Program-made: the position numbers and the translations under genes
Assembly (NCBI RefSeq): GCF_004216755.1
Contig: NZ_SGWZ01000002.1
Span: forward strand, 62,001 to 126,000
DNA: 64,000 bases
Source of the DNA: Kerstersia gyiorum
GTDB taxonomy: Bacteria > Pseudomonadota > Gammaproteobacteria > Burkholderiales > Burkholderiaceae_B
Direction: 5' to 3'
The notes under the pieces: model-generated
What the model was told of the DNA's origin: nothing
Databases searched by the model: none
Seen by the model: the letters and a program-made list of their open reading frames with translations, nothing else
Shown: positions 57,088 through 64,000 of the stretch, piece by piece
Layout: every line of letters starts with the position of its first letter
How positions within the stretch are numbered: position 1 is the stretch's first letter

Positions 57088-59240
57088 CGGGCGAAGCCCG
57101 GCCGCAAGGTTGCGCGCGGATGGCGCTCCAGGTAGCGGTAGATCGTGCTGCGATGGATGCCCAGGCGGCGCGCCGCCTGGGTGACGTTGCCGCTGCAGGC
57201 TGCCAGGGCCTGCTCGATCATGGTAATGGTGGCCTGGCGCAGGCCGCTGGCGCCGGTGGCCTGCACGTGGGATGCTGCCGCCGTGGCAGGGACGTCGACT
57301 TTGTCGGTCGTGGCTGGACCGCCGACCGGGCTGGGATTGAAGCCGGCGGCGGCATGTGGGGGAGCGCTTGGCGTTGCACCAGGGCCTGTCGTAGCGGGGC
57401 TGGCAGGCAGGACCGTGCTTTGCAGGAACGCAGAAACATCTTCGGCCCGGATGACGCTGCCCGGCGCACTCATCACGCTCAGGGTACGCAGGAAGGCATG
57501 CAGTTCGCGGTAGTTGCCGGGCCAGGCATGGGCGCTCAGGCGGTCCAGGGCGCTGTCATCCAGGGTCAGGGGCATGGCGTCGCCCGCTGTGGCGCGCAGC
57601 GCGCTGCACAGGTAGCTGCGCAAGTCCGGGCGTTCCCGCAATGGCGGCAGGTTCACGCGCAGATCGTGCAGGCGGTAGAAAAGGTCGTTGCGGAACTGTT
57701 CGGATTGCACCAGTGTGCCGATGTCGCGATGGGTCGCGCTGATCAGACCGAATTCCACCGGCACCAGCCGGTCCGATCCCAGAGGCTGCACGGCGCGTTC
57801 CTGCAGGGCGCGTAACAGGCGGGTTTGCAGGCTCAGCGGCATGTCGCCGATTTCATCCAGGAACAAGACACCGCCATCCGCTTCCCGTAGCCGGCCCCGG
57901 GCGCCGTTGCGGCGTGCACCAGTAAAGGCCCCGGCTTCGTAGCCGAACAGTTCGGCCTCGATCAGCGATTCAGGCAGGGCGCCGCAGTTCACGGCGACGA
58001 ACGGGCCGTCGCGCCAGCGGCTCGCGGCATGCAGGCGGCGAGCATAAATTTCCTTGCCCGCACCTGTTTCCCCGTGCAGGAATACACCCAGGCCACCGTC
58101 AAAGGCGCGGCGCACTGCATCGAAACGTGACACCAATTGCGGGTCCAGCGCCAGGTCGGCAGACAGGGCCGGATGGCGGCGCGGTGTGACGGCTCGTTCT
58201 TCCTTGGCGGCGGGCGCCGCCGGTGTCGGCATTTGCTCCCGCTCGGCAGATGTGCTTTCCGTGCTGGATAAGGCCGCGTCCTGGCCGTATGTCGTTCGCG
58301 CCTCCGTGGGGGCGGGCTTGTACTGGCTGCTGTCGCTGCGGCTGCCGGCATTGTGGGCAGCGTTGCCAGCAGCCGGTAAGGTGCTGGCCACCCGTTTGCC
58401 GGTGCGAAACAGGCAGGCGTAGAAGCGTTCCCCCAGCGGCGAGCGCAATTCTGCGGCATCCTGCCCCAACTGGCGCCAGTCTCCGACCCACTGTTGCGCC
58501 GGTTGGTCGAGCAGGTCCTGCCAGGATGCCCGCAGCAGTGTCAGGGCCAGGTCATTGGCGCCGACGATATGGCCGTCGTCCAGCAGCAGCATGGCGCGTT
58601 CGGTGGATTCAAGCAGCGAAGGCTGGCGCTGGAATACCAGCAACTCGCGGCCGGCCAGGCTTTGCTGCATCATGCGGTTGGTGATGAGACGCGAGCACAG
58701 CGAGGCCAGCCCCAGTGCGTAGTCATGCAATTGCGATGCGGCGCCGGAAATGTCCAGCACTCCCATGCGGTCACCGCGCGGGGACCACACCGGGGCGCCG
58801 TGGCAGCTCAGGATGCGGTTGCAGTGCAGATAGTGTTCGGCGCCATGGACGCGTACCGGCGTGTTTTCCAGCAAGGCCGTTCCGATGGCATTGGTGCCTC
58901 GGTGCTGCTCGGCCCAGCTGACGCCGGGTTGCAGGGCCACGCTTTCGGCCTGTTGCAGGAAACTGGCGTTGCCTGCCGTCTGGAGGATGACGCCGGTGGC
59001 ATCGGCCAGCAGCACAATGCCGGCATGGCGGCCCACCATGTTGGAGAGCGTGTCGATTTCGGGTTGGGCTGCCTGCAGCAGACTGGCATGCTGGGCCAGG
59101 CGCACGTTCAGCTCGCCGCGCACCAGCATCACGGGATCCGGCTGCATATCGGATTCCCGCGCCATGCAGCGCTGCCAGGAACGCAGCACCGGCGCCGACG
59201 ATGGCTCGGCTTGTGGTGCAGTGGCGAAATGGAACGTCAT
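57084..59240 (-). CDS. acoR: AcoR-type sigma-54-dependent transcriptional activator
   Basis: A 718-residue protein: N-terminal GAF region (residues 30-200, VSWAEQHRGTNAIGTAL typical of AcoR); a PAS-like segment; a linker rich in Ser/Thr/Ala (290-360); and an AAA+ domain with Walker A GETGAGKE, the sigma-54 contact loop YEAGAFTGARR and Walker B GGVLFLDEIGDM. A long Pro/Ala-rich linker and a Fis-type helix-turn-helix (GNVTQAARRLGIHRSTIYRYLERH) follow. It is divergent from aldB, which has a -24/-12 promoter, so it very likely activates aldB-adhP in response to an alcohol, aldehyde or acetoin-like signal. Confidence 0.93.
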   Translation of the reverse strand: MTFHFATAPQAEPSSAPVLRSWQRCMARESDMQPDPVMLVRGELNVRLAQHASLLQAAQPEIDTLSNMVGRHAGIVLLADATGVILQTAGNASFLQQAESVALQPGVSWAEQHRGTNAIGTALLENTPVRVHGAEHYLHCNRILSCHGAPVWSPRGDRMGVLDISGAASQLHDYALGLASLCSRLITNRMMQQSLAGRELLVFQRQPSLLESTERAMLLLDDGHIVGANDLALTLLRASWQDLLDQPAQQWVGDWRQLGQDAAELRSPLGERFYACLFRTGKRVASTLPAAGNAAHNAGSRSDSSQYKPAPTEARTTYGQDAALSSTESTSAEREQMPTPAAPAAKEERAVTPRRHPALSADLALDPQLVSRFDAVRRAFDGGLGVFLHGETGAGKEIYARRLHAASRWRDGPFVAVNCGALPESLIEAELFGYEAGAFTGARRNGARGRLREADGGVLFLDEIGDMPLSLQTRLLRALQERAVQPLGSDRLVPVEFGLISATHRDIGTLVQSEQFRNDLFYRLHDLRVNLPPLRERPDLRSYLCSALRATAGDAMPLTLDDSALDRLSAHAWPGNYRELHAFLRTLSVMSAPGSVIRAEDVSAFLQSTVLPASPATTGPGATPSAPPHAAAGFNPSPVGGPATTDKVDVPATAAASHVQATGASGLRQATITMIEQALAACSGNVTQAARRLGIHRSTIYRYLERHPRATLRPGFAR

Positions 59241-59263
59241 CTCTACAGCCTCCCCTGAAACAG

Positions 59264-59280
59264 TGTCGCATTCTGCGACA
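59264..59280. promoter_or_regulatory. Palindromic upstream activator site for the AcoR-type regulator
   Basis: TGTCGCA-TTC-TGCGACA is a perfect 7-3-7 palindrome about 130 bp upstream of the -24 box. Two further TGTCGCGG half-sites follow at 59286 and 59306. It also lies 24 bp from the regulator start, so autoregulation is possible. Confidence 0.65.
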
Positions 59281-59410
59281 GTTGTTGTCGCGGAATGTGT
59301 TGCAGTGTCGCGGATTGCGGCGTTGCAGCCTGCCTGGGCTGCGGAACGTCATAAGCAAATTATGCCTTAAACCTGCGCATACGCTAGGGCGGAAAACGAG
59401 AAGCGTTTTC

Positions 59411-59426
59411 TGGCACGCTAATTGCT
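59411..59426 (+). promoter_or_regulatory. Sigma-54 promoter of aldB
   Basis: TGGCAC-GCTAA-TTGCT matches the -24/-12 consensus exactly in both elements and in spacing, 61 bp before the aldB ATG. Confidence 0.85.
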
Positions 59427-59486
59427 CATGTCTGTACAAGGGCGGCGCCGCATGGTGCGGTTCCGAACCGTTAAAGGAGAAGAGGC

Positions 59487-61013
59487 ATGGATCTGTCAGA
59501 TTTGAAGAAGCTGGGACTGGATGTCGAATTTCCGTTCAAGAAGAAGTATGAAAACTATATCGGCGGCAAGTGGGTGCCGCCGGTGGCAGGCAATTACTTC
59601 GAGGACATTTCGCCCATCACCGGCCAGGCCTTTACCAGTGTGCCGCGTTCCGACGCGCAGGACATCGAACTGGCGCTGGACGCCGCCCATGCGGCACGTG
59701 CGGCCTGGGGCCGGACGTCCGCTGCGGAACGTTCCAATATCCTGCTGCGCATTGCCGACCGCATCGAGCAGAACCTCGAGCGCCTGGCGGTCGCCGAAAC
59801 CATAGACAACGGCAAGCCGCTGCGCGAAACCCTGGCGGCGGACCTTCCGCTGGCCGTCGATCACTTCCGCTATTTCGCGGGTTGCCTGCGCGCCGAGGAG
59901 GGCGCCATTTCCGAGATTGACAGCACCACGGTCGCCTATCACTTCAAGGAGCCCATCGGCGTTGTCGGCCAGATCATTCCCTGGAACTTCCCACTCCTGA
60001 TGGCTGCATGGAAGCTGGCGCCGGCCCTGGCCGCTGGTTGCCCGGTGGTGCTCAAACCGGCAGAACAGACGCCGGCCTCCATCCTGGTGCTGGTGGAACT
60101 GATCGGTGAGCTGTTGCCCGCTGGTGTGCTGAATATCGTCAATGGCTATGGCAAGGAAGCCGGCGAGGCACTGGCCACCAGCAAGCGCATCGCCAAGGTG
60201 GCTTTCACCGGCTCCACGCCGGTCGGTCGCCACATCCTGCACGCTGCGGCGGAGAACCTGATTCCGGCGACAGTGGAACTGGGCGGCAAGTCTCCCAATA
60301 TCTTCTTTGCCGACGTGCTCGACAAGGACGATGCTTTCCTGGACAAGGCGCTGGAGGGCCTGTCGATGTTCGCCCTGAACCAGGGGGAAATCTGCACGTG
60401 CCCGTCGCGCATCCTGATCCAGGAGTCCATCTACGAACGCTTCATCGAAAAGGCCATTGCCCGCGTGAAATCCATCAAGACCGGCAACCCGCTGGACCGC
60501 CAGACCATGGTGGGTGCACAGGTTTCCAAGGTGCAGATGGACAAGATCCTGTCGTACATCGACATCGGCCGCAACGAAGGGGCGGAATGCCTGATCGGCG
60601 GCGCGCGCAACGCGCTGCATGGCGGGCTGGAAGAGGGCTACTACATCAGCCCGACGCTGCTGCTGGGCAAGAACGATATGCGCATCTTCCAGGAGGAAAT
60701 CTTCGGGCCGGTGGCTGCCGTCACCACTTTCAAGGACGAGGACGAAGCCATTGCCATTGCCAATGACACGTCCTTCGGTTTGGGGGCTGGCGTTTGGACA
60801 CGCGATGGCTCGCAGGCCTACCGCGTGGGGCGCGGCGTGCAGGCAGGCCGCGTCTGGACCAATTGCTATCACCTCTATCCGGCGCATGCTGCCTTCGGAG
60901 GCTACAAGGAATCCGGCATTGGCCGCGAAACCCACAAAGTCGCTTTGTCGAACTATCAGCAGACCAAATGCCTGCTGGTGAGCTACAGCCCGAACGCACT
61001 GGGCTTCTATTAA
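59487..61013 (+). CDS. aldB: Acetaldehyde/aldehyde dehydrogenase (AldB/ExaC type)
   Basis: A 508-residue NAD(P)-dependent enzyme very close in pattern to E. coli AldB: YENYIGGKWVPP, ETIDNGKPLRET, IPWNFPLLMAAWKLAPALAAG, catalytic Glu in VELGGKSPNIFFADV, catalytic Cys in NQGEICTCPSR, and the C-terminal TNCYHLYPAHAAFGGYKESGIGRETHK. It oxidises acetaldehyde to acetate. AAAGGAGAAG precedes the ATG. It is driven by the sigma-54 promoter at 59411. Confidence 0.94.
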   Translation: MDLSDLKKLGLDVEFPFKKKYENYIGGKWVPPVAGNYFEDISPITGQAFTSVPRSDAQDIELALDAAHAARAAWGRTSAAERSNILLRIADRIEQNLERLAVAETIDNGKPLRETLAADLPLAVDHFRYFAGCLRAEEGAISEIDSTTVAYHFKEPIGVVGQIIPWNFPLLMAAWKLAPALAAGCPVVLKPAEQTPASILVLVELIGELLPAGVLNIVNGYGKEAGEALATSKRIAKVAFTGSTPVGRHILHAAAENLIPATVELGGKSPNIFFADVLDKDDAFLDKALEGLSMFALNQGEICTCPSRILIQESIYERFIEKAIARVKSIKTGNPLDRQTMVGAQVSKVQMDKILSYIDIGRNEGAECLIGGARNALHGGLEEGYYISPTLLLGKNDMRIFQEEIFGPVAAVTTFKDEDEAIAIANDTSFGLGAGVWTRDGSQAYRVGRGVQAGRVWTNCYHLYPAHAAFGGYKESGIGRETHKVALSNYQQTKCLLVSYSPNALGFY

Positions 61014-61119
61014 GGCATGACAGCAGGCAAGGGTTCCCGGGGTTGCGGCCCCGGGGGCGCCCGCCTGCACGTGGTTTGCGGCATTGGAAAGCGCCGCAAA
61101 TGACTGTGGCGGACGGCAT

Positions 61120-61150
61120 GACGGGGATCAATGCGCCCCGTCGGGCTTTT
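61120..61150 (+). terminator. Weak terminator or attenuator between aldB and adhP
   Basis: GACGGGG/CCCCGTC with a 9-base loop, then GGGCTTTT. Another hairpin, CCCGGGG/CCCCGGG, lies just after aldB at 61036-61055. adhP lies 175 bp downstream of aldB. Confidence 0.4.
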
Positions 61151-61188
61151 GTCCATGATGGAGTCTGGTTTGTTCAAGGAGCTTATCC

Positions 61189-62217
61189 ATGCAACGCACA
61201 ATGAAAGCGGCAGTCCTGCGCACTTTCGGCCAACCCCTGCAGATTGAAGAAGTGGAAGTGCCGCGCCCGGGCCCGGGCGACATCCTCGTCAAGATCGAGG
61301 CTTGCGGCGTATGCCATACCGACTTGCACGCCGTCGAGGGCGATTGGCCGGTAAAGCCCAATCCGCCCTTCATCCCTGGCCATGAGGGCGTTGGCCACGT
61401 GGTGGCTGTGGGCCAGGGCGTGACGCACGTGAAGGAAGGCGACCGTGTCGGTATCCCGTGGCTGTATTCCGCCTGCGGTTATTGTGAACACTGCCTGGGC
61501 GGCTGGGAAACACTGTGTGAAAAGCAGCAGAATGCGGGCTACTCGGTCAATGGCGGATTTGCCGAGTATGCGCTGGCCAATGCGTCCTATGTCGGCCTGC
61601 TGCCGAAGAATGTCGACTTCATCGAAATCGCGCCCATCCTGTGCGCGGGTGTGACGGTCTACAAAGGCCTAAAGATGACCGACACCAAGGCCGGGCAATG
61701 GGTGGCGATTTCCGGCATTGGCGGCCTGGGGCATGTGGCCGTGCAGTATGCGCGGGCCATGGGCTTGAATGTCGCGGCAGTCGACGTCGATGATGAAAAG
61801 CTGGAACTGGCGCGCAAGCTCGGCGCCACGGTCACGGTCAATGCGCGCAATACCGACCCGGCAGCCTATCTGAAGCGTGAAGTGGGCGGCGTGCACGGCG
61901 CGTTGGTCACGGCAGTGTCGCCGATTGCATTCCAGCAGGCCATGGGGATGACGCGCCGTGGCGGCACGATCGCGCTGAATGGCCTGCCGCCGGGTGAATT
62001 TTCGCTCTCCATTTTCGACATGGTGCTCAACGGCACAACGGTACGCGGTTCCATCGTAGGGACCCGCCTGGACCTGCAGGAAGCCCTGGACTTCGCAGGC
62101 GAAGGCAAGGTCAAGGCCACCGTGGCCTCCGACCGCCTGGAAAACGTCAACGATGTGTTCGACCGCATGCGCAACGGGAAGATCAACGGCCGGGTCGTCC
62201 TTGACCTGGCTGCCTGA
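61189..62217 (+). CDS. adhP: Zinc-dependent alcohol dehydrogenase (AdhP type)
   Basis: A 342-residue medium-chain dehydrogenase: catalytic zinc in ACGVCHTDLHAVEGDW and PGHEGVGHVV, structural zinc cysteines in YSACGYCEHCLGGWETLC, NAD site GIGGLGHVAVQYARAMG, VGTRLDLQEALDFAGEGKVK. It matches E. coli AdhP closely (ethanol to acetaldehyde). AAGGAGC precedes the ATG. It pairs with aldB for alcohol to acid conversion. Confidence 0.94.
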   Translation: MQRTMKAAVLRTFGQPLQIEEVEVPRPGPGDILVKIEACGVCHTDLHAVEGDWPVKPNPPFIPGHEGVGHVVAVGQGVTHVKEGDRVGIPWLYSACGYCEHCLGGWETLCEKQQNAGYSVNGGFAEYALANASYVGLLPKNVDFIEIAPILCAGVTVYKGLKMTDTKAGQWVAISGIGGLGHVAVQYARAMGLNVAAVDVDDEKLELARKLGATVTVNARNTDPAAYLKREVGGVHGALVTAVSPIAFQQAMGMTRRGGTIALNGLPPGEFSLSIFDMVLNGTTVRGSIVGTRLDLQEALDFAGEGKVKATVASDRLENVNDVFDRMRNGKINGRVVLDLAA

Positions 62218-62278
62218 CGGACGTCTATCCCCGGCGAGCGCTGGCGCAAGGCCAGTCGGCGCATCGGCGCTATGAGGC

Positions 62279-62312
62279 AAATGCCCCCGGCTATCCTGCA
62301 CGGGGGCATTTT
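62279..62312. terminator. Rho-independent terminator after adhP
   Basis: AAATGCCCCCG and CGGGGGCATTT pair perfectly across an 11-base loop, followed by a T. It lies between convergent adhP and the ABC exporter and can work on both strands. Confidence 0.85.
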
Positions 62313-62479
62313 CATGATTTTTTCAGTGGATGTGCTGCACGGTGTGGTGGCGTGTATGGCGCCTTTGCTACCGCCTCGGGCAGCACGAAAGGGGCGGTGC
62401 CAAGTGCTTGGTGCCACGCCAGGTGATGGCTGAGACAGAGATGGCGATTGCCGGGCGGGATGCCCGGCATTGGCCTGTC

Positions 62480-64000
62480 TCAGGCGTCGCTGCTCTCGGT
62501 CGCGTCTATCGACTGCGCCACGAAGCCGCCGCTCTGGCGTTCCCACAGGCGCGCGTACAGGCCACCCTGGGCCAGCAACTCCGCATGCGTGCCGCTTTCG
62601 ACGATATGCCCCTGGTTCAGCACGACCAGCCGGTCCATGCGGGCAATCGTGGACAGGCGGTGCGCGATTGCAATGACCGTCTTGCCGCGCATCAGTACGT
62701 CCAGGCTGTCCTGGATGGCCGCTTCCACCTCGGAGTCCAGCGCCGAGGTGGCTTCGTCCAGCACCAAGATGGGGGCATTCTTCAGCAGTACCCGGGCGAT
62801 GGCGATGCGCTGGCGCTGTCCACCGGAAAGTTTCACGCCGCGTTCGCCAACATAGGCGTCCAGGCCCTGGCGTCCGTCGCCATCGCTCAGCTTGGGTACG
62901 AAGTCGGCCGCGCTGGCCTGTGCAAGTGCCTGGAGCAATTCTGCGTCGCTGGCGCCGGGGCGGCCATACAGCAGGTTTTCGCGGATGGATCGGTGCAGCA
63001 GCGAAGGCTCCTGGGTCACGATGCCGATCTGTTCCCGCAGACTGTCCTGCTGCACTAGCGCAATATCCTGATGGTCGACCAGAATGCGGCCGCCTTGCAC
63101 GTCATAGAGCCTCAGCAGCAGGTTGACCAGTGTGGACTTGCCGACACCGGACGGACCGATCAGGCCGATTTTCTCGCCTGGCTTGATGTGCAGATCCACG
63201 CCTTGCAATACCGGGTGGCGTGCATCGTAATGGAACTGGACATGGTCGAAACGGATATCGCCCTGGGTCACCGTAAGCGGTTTGGCATCCGGGACGTCCA
63301 CGACCGAGCGTGGCTGGGCGATGGTGCGCAGGCCATCCTGCACCACGCCGAAGTTCTCGAAAATACCGCTGACGACCCACATGATCCAGCCGGACATGGT
63401 ATTGATGCGGATGACCAGCCCGGTTGACAGCGCAATGACCCCCAGCGAAGCCTGGCCGGTGTGCCAGAGCCAGATGGCAAGCCCCGCCGTCCCGGCGATC
63501 AAGATGCCGCTGAGGCTGGTAATCGCGAAATCCATGGCGGTGATCACGCGGCCGGACATTTGCGCCTTGGCGGTCTGTTCGGCCATGGCGCTCTGGGCAT
63601 GCTGTTCTTCCAGGCGCGTATGGGCAAAGAGCTTCAGGGTGCTGATGTTCGTGTAACTGTCGACGATACGGCCCAGCAGCTTGGCGCGCGCGGCTGCGGA
63701 GGCGGCCGAACGGCGTCGCGCAAGCGGCACGAAATAGGACAGCATGCCGATGTAGCAGGCCAGCCAGAACAGCAGCGGCAGGGTCAGCAGCCAGTCTGCC
63801 TGAGCGAACAGATAGATGGCGCTGCCGGAATACACCACCATGCGCCACAGCGCGTCCACCATCTGCACCGAGGAATCGCGTAGCGCCAATGACGTTTGCA
63901 TGATGCGGCTGGCAGTCCTGCCGGCCAAGTCATTCTGGAAGAAGGCCAGGCTTTGCCCCAGGACATAGCGGTGGTTCTGCCAGCGGATCATCGTGGTGAA
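62480..64000 (-). CDS. ABC transporter with fused membrane and ATPase domains, N-terminus cut by window edge
   Basis: The frame is open to the window edge, so the first part of the membrane domain is missing (507 codons are seen). The visible part has four membrane helices of an ABC_membrane domain, then an ATPase: Walker A GPSGVGKST, Q-loop VTQEPSLL, signature LSGGQRQR, Walker B ILVLDEATSALD and H-loop AHRLSTI. The half-size exporter layout suggests a lipid, peptide or drug exporter of the MsbA/multidrug type. The substrate is unknown. Confidence 0.9.
   Translation of the reverse strand, partial: FTTMIRWQNHRYVLGQSLAFFQNDLAGRTASRIMQTSLALRDSSVQMVDALWRMVVYSGSAIYLFAQADWLLTLPLLFWLACYIGMLSYFVPLARRRSAASAAARAKLLGRIVDSYTNISTLKLFAHTRLEEQHAQSAMAEQTAKAQMSGRVITAMDFAITSLSGILIAGTAGLAIWLWHTGQASLGVIALSTGLVIRINTMSGWIMWVVSGIFENFGVVQDGLRTIAQPRSVVDVPDAKPLTVTQGDIRFDHVQFHYDARHPVLQGVDLHIKPGEKIGLIGPSGVGKSTLVNLLLRLYDVQGGRILVDHQDIALVQQDSLREQIGIVTQEPSLLHRSIRENLLYGRPGASDAELLQALAQASAADFVPKLSDGDGRQGLDAYVGERGVKLSGGQRQRIAIARVLLKNAPILVLDEATSALDSEVEAAIQDSLDVLMRGKTVIAIAHRLSTIARMDRLVVLNQGHIVESGTHAELLAQGGLYARLWERQSGGFVAQSIDATESSDA

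Overview
The window is a GC-rich (roughly 60% or more) chromosomal segment of a betaproteobacterium. An Alcaligenaceae-type member of the Burkholderiales is the best guess. This rests on the rpsU-dnaG-rpoD macrodomain, the leuCDB-asd-truA-trpF block, an Ala/Lys-rich N-terminal extension on RpoD, and a class II HMG-CoA reductase whose length and catalytic-residue numbering match the Pseudomonas mevalonii enzyme. The species assignment is inference. No IS element, prophage, CRISPR array or rRNA was seen.

Layout. 1-5.8 kb: a reverse-strand operon for mevalonate / 3-hydroxy-3-methylglutarate catabolism (HMG-CoA reductase, HMG-CoA lyase, class III CoA-transferase), divergent from a MocR-type regulator that is followed by a fumarylacetoacetase-family hydrolase. 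6-15.9 kb: a compact Tad/Flp-type secretion and pilus operon in which almost every junction is a 4-bp start/stop overlap. 15.6-23.8 kb: housekeeping genes (BPSS1780-family membrane protein, thrB, slyX, dusA, CBS protein, yihY, selO, aroC). 24-30.6 kb: leuC-leuD-leuB-asd-(FimV-position small protein)-truA-trpF. 30.7-34.8 kb: a reverse-strand pair made of a YbjN-like protein and a 1152-residue protein that joins Clp-like sequence, a degenerate Clp-type AAA+ module, an FtsH-type AAA+ module and an M41 zinc protease. This pair is the most novel object in the window. 35-40.5 kb: rpsU, dnaG, rpoD, a DUF441 protein and a CAU tRNA best read as tRNA-Ile2. 40.6-46 kb: lipoprotein lipase, 3-hydroxybutyrate dehydrogenase, periplasmic unknown, Vat/CatB-like acetyltransferase, DAHP synthase, tRNA-Pro. 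46-55 kb: ABM protein, AEC carrier, cupin, mqo, poxB, cydA, cydB and a long CydX-like protein. 55.4-57.1 kb: VanZ-like protein, VUT transporter and a QueF-like protein. 57-62.2 kb: an AcoR-type sigma-54 activator divergent from aldB and adhP, with a clear -24/-12 promoter. The window ends in a truncated ABC exporter.

How the parts work together. The mqo-poxB-cydABX stretch looks like a short respiratory module: two peripheral quinone-reducing dehydrogenases next to a bd-type quinol oxidase. The adhP-aldB pair oxidises alcohols to acids under sigma-54 control. The VUT and QueF-like genes are translationally coupled and suggest queuosine-precursor use. The Tad operon has its ATPase, two TadB/C-type membrane proteins, secretin, CpaB and pilin-like genes, but no TadZ, TadD or prepilin peptidase in the window. 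These must lie elsewhere or be dispensable.

All calls come from reading sequence and motifs by eye; no search or structure prediction was run.
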